This document shows, one piece after another, positions 1 to 7,382 of a stretch of 19,957 nucleotides of DNA. The position numbers and the translations under genes are program-made. Position 1 is the first letter of the stretch; each line of letters opens with the position of its first letter. The notes below the pieces were generated by a model. That model was not told the DNA's origin and made no database searches. It worked only from the letters and a program-made list of their open reading frames with translations. Source of the stretch: Betaproteobacteria bacterium (GTDB taxonomy: Bacteria; Pseudomonadota; Gammaproteobacteria; Burkholderiales; SG8-41); NCBI GenBank assembly GCA_025356695.1, contig JANXSE010000154.1, forward strand, positions 1 through 19,957. Direction: 5' to 3'.

Positions 1-816
1 CGCGCGGTTGATGTCGGCGTTCAATTTGTCGACGATGGCGCGCGGTAGTTTCGCCGGCGCCGACACGCCGGTCCAGGTCGTGACTTCGAAGCCCGGCACG
101 CCGGCTTCGGCAACCGTCGGCAGATCGGGCGCGGCGGGGGCGCGCTGCGCGCCGGTGACGGCGAGCGCGCGCAGGCGGCCATTGCGCGCGTAGTCGATGG
201 CGGTGGGCATGTTGGCGAACATAATGGAGGTCTGCCCGGCGATCAGTTCGACTGCCGCCGGGCCGCCGCCTTTGTACGGCACGTGCACCCATTTCACGCC
301 GGTCATGAACTGAAAGAGTTCGGCCGACAGATGCACGGTGGTGCCGGTGCCGGAGGACGCAAAGTTGATGGTGTCGGGCCGCGTTTTCGAAAACGCGATC
401 AGCTGTTTGATCGTGCGCGGCGGAAACGACGGATGCACGACCACCACGTTTTGCGCTTCCGAGGCTTTCGAAATAAACGTGAAATCGCGCAGCGGATCGA
501 AATTGAGTTTCATCAGCGCCGCATTGGTGGCGTGGCCCGGCGCATTGAGCAGTATGGTGTAGCCGTCGGGAGCGGCGCGCGAGACGAGTTCGGTCGCGAT
601 CGAGGTGTTGGCACCGGCGCGGTTTTCCACCACCACTGGCTGACCGATGATTTCCGAGAGCTTGATGGCCAGCGCGCGCGCGACGACGTCGTTCGAACCG
701 CCGGCGGCAAAGCCGACGATGAAGCGGATGGCTTTGGTTGGATAGGTTTGGGCGTGCGCGATGGTCGCGCAGTGGGCGAGAAGCAGAATGCTTGCCAATC
801 GTAAGAGCGTTTGCAT
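1..816 (-). CDS. TctC/Bug-family periplasmic solute-binding protein, C-terminus cut by window edge
   Basis: The reading frame is open for 272 codons from the ATG at 816 down to base 1 and has no stop, so the last 50 or so residues of a normal protein of about 320 lie outside the window. A signal peptide is visible (MQTLLRLASILLLAHCATIAHA, with likely cleavage after Ala22). The family hallmarks follow: GFAAGGSND at 35-43, the VVVENRAG strand at 61-68, PDGYTILL at 83-90 and VHVPYKG at 177-183. Members bind carboxylates or related small molecules in the periplasm for tripartite tricarboxylate transporters. The usual GAGGxIG segment after VENR reads GANTSIA here. A GGGAG ribosome site precedes the ATG. 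It lies 75 bp downstream of the alpha/beta hydrolase on the same strand, so co-transcription is plausible. The ligand cannot be read from sequence. Confidence 0.93.
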   Translation of the reverse strand, partial: MQTLLRLASILLLAHCATIAHAQTYPTKAIRFIVGFAAGGSNDVVARALAIKLSEIIGQPVVVENRAGANTSIATELVSRAAPDGYTILLNAPGHATNAALMKLNFDPLRDFTFISKASEAQNVVVVHPSFPPRTIKQLIAFSKTRPDTINFASSGTGTTVHLSAELFQFMTGVKWVHVPYKGGGPAAVELIAGQTSIMFANMPTAIDYARNGRLRALAVTGAQRAPAAPDLPTVAEAGVPGFEVTTWTGVSAPAKLPRAIVDKLNADINRA

Positions 817-841
817 GCGACTCCCAATGCCCCCATCCTGT

Positions 842-865
842 CCTTCCCCCGCAGGCGGGGGCAGG
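842..865. repeat. C/G-rich short palindrome, family D copy 1
   Basis: Bases 842-852 pair with 855-865 apart from one mismatch (CCTTCCCCCGC against GCGGGGGCAGG). The preceding CCCCCATCCTG at 831-840 matches the flank of the copy at 7383-7405 read on the other strand. It lies between the alpha/beta hydrolase stop and the downstream TctC start. There is no T-run after the stem on the minus strand, so a classical intrinsic terminator is not well supported. It looks like one of the short dispersed palindromes common in Burkholderiales intergenic DNA. Confidence 0.6.
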
Positions 866-891
866 GACCTGCTAATGAAGCGATGCGAAAA

Positions 892-1689
892 TCAGCGGAT
901 CTTGTGCTTGGCGAGAAACTTCAGCGTGACTTTCGCGCATTCGTCGGGCGCGACCGCGGCGGTGTGATAACCATCGACCGGAATGTTGACGAGTTCGGAG
1001 TGCGGGATTTTTTTCTGATAGGCCTCGAACTCCTTGATGCTGCGTCGCGCGGTGTCGTTGGCAATGACGAGTGTGGGTGCCTGCACGTCTTTCAATTCAG
1101 GATTGAGATCGACGTCGCCGACCCAGCGCACATAGGCAAGCCCGGTCGAAACCGCAGTCTGTCCCATCAGGTCGACCCACCAGTCGACGCCGCGCGGCGG
1201 CATTTTTGAACCGAGGCGCCCGCCCATGGTCCAGCGCGCCCAGCTGCGCATGCCGTACTTCGTCATGTGATCGACCCAGCCCGGCACGGTCGGCCCTTTG
1301 ACGGGCGAGCAGACGAGCGTGACACTTTGCACCAGATGCGGATAGAGCATGGCGGCTTTCAGCACCGGCATGCCACCGCTCTTGCCACCGACCAGATGCA
1401 CGGGTTTGTGCGGCGATACCGCCTGAATCAGCCGCGCCATGTCGTCGGCGAAGAGTTCGGTGGTGAAATCGAAATTCTCCGCTACTGCGCCGCTCTGGCC
1501 GAAGCCGCGCTGGTCGTAACGCACGACGCGATACTTGCGCGAAAAATGCGGCACCCAGGAACGCCACGCTTCGGTGCATTCGGTGAAGCCGTGCACGAAG
1601 ACCACGGTCTCCGGCTCGATCCAGGCATCGGTGTGATCGTCGATCGTGTAGAACATGCTGAGGTCGGGCGGAAGGTCGAGAAACGGCAT
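892..1689 (-). CDS. alpha/beta hydrolase
   Basis: This is a 265-residue single-domain alpha/beta-hydrolase of normal family length. The oxyanion-hole loop is HGFTE at 33-37. The nucleophile elbow is GGKSGG at 101-106, making Ser104 the nucleophile. The acid is probably Asp212 in IANDTARRS, and the base is His242 in DGYHTAAV. The RYDQRGFGQS stretch at 57-66 is also typical of the fold. The frame stays open upstream to 1824, but the ATG at 1689 is preceded by a strong GGAGGAG site and begins the conserved part, so it was chosen. There is no signal peptide, so it is cytoplasmic. It probably hydrolyses an ester, a lactone or a C-C bond in a catabolic route. It lies upstream of a binding-protein gene on the same strand. 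The substrate is unknown. Confidence 0.92.
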   Translation of the reverse strand: MPFLDLPPDLSMFYTIDDHTDAWIEPETVVFVHGFTECTEAWRSWVPHFSRKYRVVRYDQRGFGQSGAVAENFDFTTELFADDMARLIQAVSPHKPVHLVGGKSGGMPVLKAAMLYPHLVQSVTLVCSPVKGPTVPGWVDHMTKYGMRSWARWTMGGRLGSKMPPRGVDWWVDLMGQTAVSTGLAYVRWVGDVDLNPELKDVQAPTLVIANDTARRSIKEFEAYQKKIPHSELVNIPVDGYHTAAVAPDECAKVTLKFLAKHKIR

Positions 1690-1811
1690 GGTGCTCCTCC
1701 TGAACGAACGTGGGCGCGATCGAACGTCGCGGTTTGCATTTGATTCTACCGTGCGGCGCGGGTGCCTGCATTCGCGTGCTAGACTTTCTGCATAAGAATA
1801 CAAAGTCGCCG

Positions 1812-1870
1812 GCAGGGTGCGCAACGCGCTGGCGGAACGGGCGGCGGATGGTGCGCGGTGCGCACCCTAC
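1812..1870. repeat. dispersed palindrome family A, copy 1 (GTAGGGTGCGCA arms)
   Basis: The left arm at 1812-1829 begins GCAGGGTGCGCA. The right arm at 1851-1870 reads, on the minus strand, GTAGGGTGCGCACCGCGCAC. That right arm is identical over 20 of 20 bases to the left arm of the copy at 17884-17903, about 16 kb away. The two-arm layout around a short spacer resembles REPIN elements, which RAYT transposases are known to mobilise. No RAYT gene is in this window. Confidence 0.8.
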
Positions 1871-1897
1871 GTACTGCATGCGAACACAAAGCAGTTG

Positions 1898-1975
1898 TAG
1901 CCCGGGAGGAGCGCAGCGTATCCCGGGGTTGCTGACGATGCTGATCCCGGAATGCGCTGCGCTCCTTCTGGGCTA
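1898..1975. repeat. dispersed palindrome family B, copy 1 (TAGCCCGG...GGAGCGCAGCG arms)
   Basis: Two 30-base arms, at 1898-1927 and 1946-1975, are inverted copies matching at 26 of 30 positions, with an 18-base spacer. The same element occurs at 15627-15706. It would form a strong hairpin in any transcript crossing it and sits just upstream of the TctC gene at 2007. Confidence 0.85.
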
Positions 1976-2006
1976 CGAGAATGTGGTCGGCACGCGAGGA
2001 GGCGGC

Positions 2007-2987
2007 ATGCAGTCACGGCGGATGATATTAGCGGTATGGGTGTTGGCGTGTGTGGTCGCATCATCCGCGCACGCGCAATGGCAACCCTCCAAAAACGTCG
2101 AGCTGATCGCGCCGGCCGCGGCCGGCAGCGGCATGGACGCCATCGCGCGCATCTTTCAGCGCGTGGTGCAGGTCAAACAACTCGCCAAGGCCAACATCAG
2201 CGTCATCAACAAGGCCGGCGGCGGTAACGCGGTGGGTTTTGCTTACCTTGCCGGCCACGCCGGCGATCCGCATTATCTGATTGCCACGCCCTTTACCGTC
2301 ATCACCAACAAGATCACCGGCACCAATCCGCTCAACTATCAGGACTTCACGCCGATTGCGATGTTGGCCGACGAGCACATCGGCTTTGTCGTCAATGCGA
2401 ATTCGCCGCTGAAAAACGCGCGTGATCTGCTGGCGCGGTTGAAAGCCGACCCGTCGTCGGTGAGCATCGCACTGGCAGCGGCACTCGGCAACGCCAATCA
2501 CATCGCGATCAGCCTCGCGGCGAAGGCGGCGGGCGCCGATCCGAAGCGTTTCAAGATTGCGGTGTTCAATTCCAGCGGTGAGTCGATCACCGCGGTGCTC
2601 GGTGGTCACACCGACATGGCGGTGACCACCGCAGGCCTGCTCGGCCCGCATGTGCAGGCGGGCAAACTGCGTGTGCTCGCGGTGGCGTCGCGCGAGCGCA
2701 TTCCTGGGCCGCTGGCGCAGGCGCCGACGCTGCGCGAGCAGGGCGTCGACGTCGTGTTCGGCAGCTGGCGCGCCATGCTCGGCGCGCGCGGCATGAATGC
2801 CGAACAGGTCGCGTATTGGGAGGGGCTTGTCGCCAAGGTCGTCGCTACCGACGAATGGCTGCAGGATCTCAACCAGAATTCGCTGGCGCCGTTTTTCATG
2901 GGCGCCGCGGACACGCGCAAATACCTCGATGCGCAGAACGAGCAACTGCGCGGCGTGTTGCAAGACTTGGGAATGGCGAAGCAGTAG
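2007..2987 (+). CDS. TctC-family solute-binding protein, divergent member
   Basis: This is a 326-residue secreted protein. The signal peptide ends in SSAHA, with likely cleavage after Ala23, and mature Gln-Trp-Gln-Pro-Ser-Lys starts the family pattern. The binding loop reads APAAAGSGMDAIAR at 35-48, where most Bug proteins have PFAPGGxxD. There is no PDGYTLL motif; the equivalent is GDPHYLIATPF. This places it apart from the other eight binding proteins here and closer to the classical TctC type, by inference. The frame opens at 1710, but the ATG at 2007 has a GAGGAGG site 6 bp upstream and begins the signal peptide; an ATG five codons later is an alternative. Its stop directly abuts the stop of the convergent amidohydrolase gene. 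The ligand is unknown. Confidence 0.9.
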   Translation: MQSRRMILAVWVLACVVASSAHAQWQPSKNVELIAPAAAGSGMDAIARIFQRVVQVKQLAKANISVINKAGGGNAVGFAYLAGHAGDPHYLIATPFTVITNKITGTNPLNYQDFTPIAMLADEHIGFVVNANSPLKNARDLLARLKADPSSVSIALAAALGNANHIAISLAAKAAGADPKRFKIAVFNSSGESITAVLGGHTDMAVTTAGLLGPHVQAGKLRVLAVASRERIPGPLAQAPTLREQGVDVVFGSWRAMLGARGMNAEQVAYWEGLVAKVVATDEWLQDLNQNSLAPFFMGAADTRKYLDAQNEQLRGVLQDLGMAKQ

Positions 2988-4064
2988 TTACGCGGCCGGC
3001 AGATCTTTCAGGCGATACGCCCGCACCGCCGTGTCTTTGTAGAGTGCCGCCTTGTCCGCCGCCGAATAATTTTTCGTCAGGCGCTTGAACGCGTTCCACA
3101 GCACCGCATAGCCGCAGGTGAATTTATCGACCGGGAAGTTGCTCTCCAGCATGCAGCGCGACGGGCCGAACAGTTCGATCGTCGTGTCGAAGTACGGTTG
3201 CCACGCGGCGGCGAGTTCTGCCGAGGTGGCGTGCGTTTCACGCAAATGAAAATCCCAGCCGCAGCGCGGCATGCCGAAGCCGCCGACTTTTACTGTGAGA
3301 TTCGGAAACGTAGCGAGTTCGCGCATGTAACCCTTCCACGTCGCGAATATCTCGTCGCGTTTGCCCTGATACGGGCCGACGCCGAGAATGCCGCCGACGT
3401 GGTTGAGGATCACGCGGGTTTCTGAATTTTTGCGCAGCAGGTCGATGAGTTCCGGCAGTTGCGGAAAAAACATCCACGCGTCGAATGACAGGCCGCATTG
3501 GGCGAGGCGCGCCACGCCTTTTTGAAATTCCGGATTAAGGCAGAGCTGGCGCGAACGCGGATTGTGCTTGTTGATGCTGCTGTGGTCGGCGGTGGCCGGG
3601 CTTTCGTCCCACGCCATGTTGTGGCGGATGCCGCGCAGGCGTCCGTTGCCCGCCGCGATCAAGGCTTCGAGCACCGGTTGCACGGCGTCGCCCAGCGCCA
3701 GATCGGCGAAACCGACGATGCCCGCGCACAACTGCGCCTTGCCAAGGCGCCCGCTCGCCGCCATGGCGGCGATGCCGTTGACGAATTCGACCTCGCCCAC
3801 CGATTTCATTTCGGCCGGCCCATTGGTGCGGTACATGTTCTCGCCGCTTTGCACGTATACCGTCGCCAGCACGTTGTGCCCGCTGTTCACATCGGCGGCG
3901 AGTTCGTCGAAGAGATAACGCCCGCGGCTGTCGAGCCAGGCGTGATGGTGCGGATCGACGATGGGCAGCGCCGGTTCGAGAATGTCTTCGCGATAGGCGG
4001 CGTGCCAGGCGGTGAGTTCGGCGAAAGGGCGCGGCGCGATGCGCAGCGGTTGCGGCGATGTCAT
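2988..4064 (-). CDS. metal-dependent amidohydrolase (COG3618, LigI/L-fuconolactonase-like)
   Basis: This 358-residue TIM-barrel hydrolase carries the family's DPHHHAW motif at 37-43, whose histidines form the active-site cluster, LNHVGG with His222, and ESNFPVD at 307-313. These marks fit the COG3618 group, which includes 2-pyrone-4,6-dicarboxylate hydrolase and sugar-lactone hydrolases. The likely reaction is hydrolytic opening of a lactone. It is cytoplasmic, with no signal peptide. AGGA lies upstream of the ATG at 4064. The gene follows two TctC genes on the same strand, the nearer only 39 bp away, so the three may be one transcription unit that imports and opens a carboxylated lactone. 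The exact substrate is not readable; LigI-like activity is only one possibility. Confidence 0.88.
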   Translation of the reverse strand: MTSPQPLRIAPRPFAELTAWHAAYREDILEPALPIVDPHHHAWLDSRGRYLFDELAADVNSGHNVLATVYVQSGENMYRTNGPAEMKSVGEVEFVNGIAAMAASGRLGKAQLCAGIVGFADLALGDAVQPVLEALIAAGNGRLRGIRHNMAWDESPATADHSSINKHNPRSRQLCLNPEFQKGVARLAQCGLSFDAWMFFPQLPELIDLLRKNSETRVILNHVGGILGVGPYQGKRDEIFATWKGYMRELATFPNLTVKVGGFGMPRCGWDFHLRETHATSAELAAAWQPYFDTTIELFGPSRCMLESNFPVDKFTCGYAVLWNAFKRLTKNYSAADKAALYKDTAVRAYRLKDLPAA

Positions 4065-4103
4065 GCGTGGTTCCTGCTGAAATGTGGCGGGTTTGTTGCG
4101 CGT

Positions 4104-5075
4104 TTATTCGATGCGCACGCCGACGTCTTTGATGAGCTTGGCGAACTTCGCGATTTCGCTGTTGATGGTCTGCGCGAACTGCGCCTGCGTGCTCGGCACC
4201 GCCTCGACACCAAGGCCGGCGAAGCGGTCTTTGACTTCCTGCAGATTCAGGATGCGCACGAGTTCAGTGTTGAGTTTGGCGACGACCTCTTTCGGCGTGC
4301 CCGTCGGCACCAGCACACCCCACCAGCTGTCGATGGCATAACCGGCGACACCGGCTTCGGCCACACTCGGCACGCCGGGCACCAGCGGTGTGGATTTGGC
4401 ACCGGTGACGGCGAGCGCGCGCAGCTTGCCGGCCTTCACGTGAGGCAGGGCGACCGGCATGTCGGAGAATGAAATCTGGATCTGTCCGCCGAGCAGATCG
4501 TTGATGATCAGCGCCGAGCCCTTGTATGGCACGTGCAGCATGTTCACGCCGGTCATGTTTTTGAACATTTCCGCGGCCAGATGCGAAATGGTGCCCGCAC
4601 CGCTGGTGCCGAAGTCCATCTTGCCGCCGCCTTTCACATAGGTGACGAGTTCCTTGATCGATTTTACATTGATCGATGGATTGATGACGACGATATTCGG
4701 CCCCGCGGCGACCATGGTCACCGGCACGAAATCGCGCACTGCGTTGTAGTCGAGCGACTTATAGAGACTGCCATTGATCGCCACCGGTGCGACATTGCCG
4801 ACCAGCAGCGTGTAGCCGTCGGCCGGTGCGCGGGCCGCCATGGTCGTGCCGACGATGCCGCCGACACCGCCGCGGTTGTCCACCACCACGCCCTGGCTCC
4901 AGGCCTCGGTGAGCTTCTGGCCGAGCGTGCGCGCGATGGTATCGGAGGTGCCGCCGGCGGGGAAGGGCGCAATCAGGCGGATCGGTTTCGTCGGGTAGGC
5001 GGCGTTGTCGGCGGCGAACGCCGTTGCAAAGCAGACAGACAGGCTCAAGCCGACGGCAAGCAGGCGGATTTTCAT
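4104..5075 (-). CDS. TctC/Bug-family periplasmic solute-binding protein
   Basis: The product has 323 residues with a signal peptide ending near ATAFAA (cleavage around Ala21-Ala22). Family motifs are PTKPIRLIAPFPAGGTSD at 28-45, VVVDNRGGVGGIVG at 63-76, PADGYTLL at 84-91 and LHVPYKG at 180-186. It would capture a small carboxylated ligand in the periplasm. The ATG at 5075 has AGGAG 8 bases upstream and starts the signal peptide; the upstream extension to 5114 is not supported. It is followed after 39 bp by the amidohydrolase and preceded after 166 bp by another binding-protein gene on the same strand, suggesting that the ligand is linked to the amidohydrolase. No membrane TctA or TctB gene is adjacent. 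Confidence 0.94.
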   Translation of the reverse strand: MKIRLLAVGLSLSVCFATAFAADNAAYPTKPIRLIAPFPAGGTSDTIARTLGQKLTEAWSQGVVVDNRGGVGGIVGTTMAARAPADGYTLLVGNVAPVAINGSLYKSLDYNAVRDFVPVTMVAAGPNIVVINPSINVKSIKELVTYVKGGGKMDFGTSGAGTISHLAAEMFKNMTGVNMLHVPYKGSALIINDLLGGQIQISFSDMPVALPHVKAGKLRALAVTGAKSTPLVPGVPSVAEAGVAGYAIDSWWGVLVPTGTPKEVVAKLNTELVRILNLQEVKDRFAGLGVEAVPSTQAQFAQTINSEIAKFAKLIKDVGVRIE

Positions 5076-5187
5076 TTTGAGGCTCCTCGATTTGCCGCGC
5101 GCGGATGGCAGCACCGCTGCGGCTTATTTGAAATTATGCTGTTGCCTAGTCTGCAATAAGCCCGCGGCGCGCGCAAGCCGCCTGCGT

Positions 5188-5202
5188 CATGCAAATTGCA
5201 TG
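5188..5202. promoter_or_regulatory. perfect 15-bp palindrome CATGCAA-A-TTGCATG, possible operator
   Basis: Seven-base arms around one central A form a perfect inverted repeat in the 166-bp gap between two minus-strand TctC genes, about 113 bp upstream of the start at 5075. Size and position suit a regulator binding site. No regulator gene is present in the window to pair with it. Confidence 0.35.
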
Positions 5203-5212
5203 GTTTGCAGTT

Positions 5213-5235
5213 GCAATTTGCGCTTGCGCAATTGC
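5213..5235. repeat. imperfect hairpin next to the TctC stop at 5242
   Basis: GCAATTTGCGC and GCGCAATTGC pair over ten bases, with one bulged T and a two-base loop. It lies 6 bp beyond the stop codon of the minus-strand TctC gene ending at 5242. It could act as a 3' end structure for that transcript, but there is no following U-run, so termination is uncertain. Confidence 0.35.
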
Positions 5236-5241
5236 CGGCGC

Positions 5242-6207
5242 TTATTCGCGCACGATGCCGGCATCGCGCACAACGTCGGCCCATTTGCGCAGGTCGGCGC
5301 GGATCATGGTGTCGAATTCCGCCGGCGTATTGCCGACCGCGGTGGCGCCTTCACCGGTGAGCTGCTGGCTGAATTCCGGCGAGCGCACGATCTTCGCGAT
5401 CTCGCGATGCAGGCGGTCGATGATGGCCTTCGGGGTGCCGGCGGGCGCCAGGATGCCGTTCCAGCCGACGGCTTCATAACCGGGCAGCGCATCGGCGATC
5501 GGCGGCACGTGCGGCAGGATCGGCAGGCGGTGTTTGGTGCTCACACCGAGCGAGCGGATGCGGCCGGCCTTCTCCTGCGGCACGACGGTGCCGGCCGAGG
5601 CAATGAAATACAGCTGGATCTCACCGGACACCAGTGCGGTCAATACCTGCGGGCTGCCCTTGTAGGGCACATGCGTGATCTGCAAACGCGCCATCGAGCG
5701 CATCAGTTCGGCGGCAAGATGGCCGAGGCTGCCGCTACCGACCGAGCCGTAGTTGAGCGTGCCGGGTTTGGCTCTGGCCAGCGCGATCGCTTCCTGCGTG
5801 GTTTTCACCGGCGAGTCGTTGCCGACGATCAGTACAGTGGACACGGTGGAGACCACGGTGATCGGCGCGAACGATTTCACCGTGTCATAGGGCAGCGATT
5901 TGAAAAGGCTGGGATTGACCGGATGCGCCGGGAACACCATCAGCAGCGTGTAACCATCGGGCGGTGCGGCGGCAACGAGTTGCGAGCCGACCACGCCGCT
6001 CGCACCCGGCCGGTTGTCGATGACGACCTGCTGGCCGAGGCTTTCGGAAAGCCGCGGCGCGATGTAGCGCGCGAGAATGTCGGTGACGCCGCCGGCGCCG
6101 GTCGGCACGACCAGGCGCAGCGGGCGCGCCGGATAGTTTTGCGCGGGCACCGGGGCGGCGGCGAGCAGTGCGAGCGCGCAGAAAATCGGTTGGTTCAATC
6201 TCGGCAT
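5242..6207 (-). CDS. TctC/Bug-family periplasmic solute-binding protein
   Basis: The product has 321 residues with a signal peptide ending APVPA (cleavage after Ala22). The mature part begins QNYPARPLRLVVPTGAGG, with the ligand loop PTGAGGVTD at 35-43, then VVIDNRPGASG at 61-71 and PDGYTLL at 83-89; THVPYKG follows near mid-protein. The frame extends to 6393 without a stop, but the ATG at 6207 opens the signal peptide and was chosen; its ribosome site is weak (GGAACAGG). It is transcribed divergently from the TctC gene at 6330 across 122 bp containing a 10-bp inverted repeat. It may lead the transcription unit that includes the next TctC and the amidohydrolase. The ligand is unknown. Confidence 0.93.
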   Translation of the reverse strand: MPRLNQPIFCALALLAAAPVPAQNYPARPLRLVVPTGAGGVTDILARYIAPRLSESLGQQVVIDNRPGASGVVGSQLVAAAPPDGYTLLMVFPAHPVNPSLFKSLPYDTVKSFAPITVVSTVSTVLIVGNDSPVKTTQEAIALARAKPGTLNYGSVGSGSLGHLAAELMRSMARLQITHVPYKGSPQVLTALVSGEIQLYFIASAGTVVPQEKAGRIRSLGVSTKHRLPILPHVPPIADALPGYEAVGWNGILAPAGTPKAIIDRLHREIAKIVRSPEFSQQLTGEGATAVGNTPAEFDTMIRADLRKWADVVRDAGIVRE

Positions 6208-6260
6208 GTACCTGTTCCGTAGCAACGATCGAAGTGGTGCAATCGCCGTTCGAGTGTAAA

Positions 6261-6292
6261 CACAGGCGGCACGCGGCGTCCAGCCGCCTGTG
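6261..6292. promoter_or_regulatory. 10-bp perfect inverted repeat between divergent TctC genes
   Basis: CACAGGCGGC at 6261-6270 is perfectly repeated in reverse at 6283-6292, with a 12-base spacer. It sits in the 122-bp gap between the divergent starts at 6207 and 6330. This position suits an operator controlling both genes. It could equally be a chance hairpin in GC-rich DNA. Confidence 0.4.
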
Positions 6293-6329
6293 GCATCATG
6301 GCCGGACAATAAAGCCGGAGGAGAACACC

Positions 6330-7301
6330 ATGATGTTGTTTGCGTTGCGTGCCGTGAGCGCGCTGCTGCTGGCCGTTTCGATTTCGGGTGCATTTGCCGC
6401 AGCGTGGCCCGAGCGCCCCATCCGCATCATCGTCACCTCGCAGCCGGGCGGCGGCAGCGACACGACGTTCCGCGTGCTGGCACCCAAACTCACCGAATAC
6501 CTTGGCCAGCAGGTCATCGTCGAGAACCGCGCCGGCGTCAGCGGCAATATCGGCGCGGAAGCCATCGCAAGGTCGGCGCCCGACGGCTATACGCTGGGCA
6601 CGCTGTTCTCCTCGCACACCAGCAACGTTGCGGTGATGAAGAACGTGCCCTTCGATTTGATGCGCGATTTCACGCCGATCACCAACGCGGTGACGATGCC
6701 GAACATACTCAGCTCGCATCCGTCGGTGCCGGCGAAAAACCTGAAGGAACTGATCGCTTTTGCGAAGACGCGGCCGGACCAGCTGCAGTACGCGACCTCG
6801 GGTGTCGGCGCCAATGCGCATCTGTCGATGGTCCTGCTGTTGAACATGACAGGACTGTCGATGGTGCACGTGCCGTATCGTTCGACGCCGAGCGCCACCA
6901 CCGATGTGATCGCCGGCCACGTGCCGCTGATGATGGCCAATATGGTCGTTTCCGTGCCGCATGTGAGGAGCGGGCGTCTGCGCGCCTACGGCGTCACCAG
7001 CGCGCAGCGTTCTAGCGCCGCCCCCGATCTGCCGACCATTATCGAAATGGGTCTGCCCGGTTACGTCGCGGTGCAGTGGTACAGCCTTGTTGGTCCCGCC
7101 GGGATGCCTCGCGACATCGTGATGAAAATGCACGCCGCCATGTTGCGTGGACTTGCCGATCCCGCGGTGAAAAAACGCCTCAGCGATGACGGTGCAGAAC
7201 CGACGCCAAACGCCACGCCCGAGGAATTCGGCGCGATGCTGAAATCCGAAATGGTGAAGTGGGGCAAGGTCGTGAAGGCAGCGGGGATCACGGAGGAGTG
7301 A
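6330..7301 (+). CDS. TctC/Bug-family periplasmic solute-binding protein
   Basis: This 323-residue secreted protein has a signal peptide ending in GAFA (cleavage around Ala23). Its mature start is WPERPIRIIVTSQPGGGSD (26-44), followed by VIVENRAGVSGNIG at 62-75, PDGYTLG at 84-90 and VHVPYRS, where the family usually has VPYKG. A GGAGGAG site stands 6 bases before the ATG at 6330. The frame opens earlier, at 6168, but that part is not conserved in character. A second ATG directly follows the first. The gene is alone on the plus strand, divergent from the TctC gene at 6207, and is followed by a gene-free stretch with repeats. The ligand and the partner transporter are unknown. Confidence 0.93.
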   Translation: MMLFALRAVSALLLAVSISGAFAAAWPERPIRIIVTSQPGGGSDTTFRVLAPKLTEYLGQQVIVENRAGVSGNIGAEAIARSAPDGYTLGTLFSSHTSNVAVMKNVPFDLMRDFTPITNAVTMPNILSSHPSVPAKNLKELIAFAKTRPDQLQYATSGVGANAHLSMVLLLNMTGLSMVHVPYRSTPSATTDVIAGHVPLMMANMVVSVPHVRSGRLRAYGVTSAQRSSAAPDLPTIIEMGLPGYVAVQWYSLVGPAGMPRDIVMKMHAAMLRGLADPAVKKRLSDDGAEPTPNATPEEFGAMLKSEMVKWGKVVKAAGITEE

Positions 7302-7382
7302 GGCTCGAATTTCCCGGATTCATAGCGGTAACTATGGTTTGTTCTTCCGCTGAACGCCGCCGAGCATCAATGTTGGTTGGCG

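Larger units (their letters stand above)
1690..2006. other. 317-bp divergent intergenic region with two palindromic repeats
   Basis: This stretch separates the divergent alpha/beta hydrolase and TctC genes and contains no convincing gene. It holds a family A palindrome at 1812-1870 and a family B palindrome at 1898-1975, placed back to back. Only 31 bp remain between the second palindrome and the TctC start, so the TctC promoter must lie upstream of the repeats or within them. An AT-richer patch at about 1779-1803 could hold promoter elements, but no clear -35/-10 pair was found. Confidence 0.7.

Noticed and set aside
13..35. Possible frameshift or pseudogene at the left-edge receptor
   Set aside because: The frame is intact through all 272 codons to base 1; it is merely cut by the window edge.
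2061..2963. 300-codon open frame antisense to the receptor gene at 2007-2987
   Set aside because: It mirrors the codon pattern of the real gene, is Arg/His/Asp-rich without domain motifs, and lies wholly within it.
5005..6222. 405-codon plus-strand open frame over the receptor gene at 5242-6207
   Set aside because: It is an antisense shadow caused by high GC; no recognisable domain and a composition typical of antisense frames.
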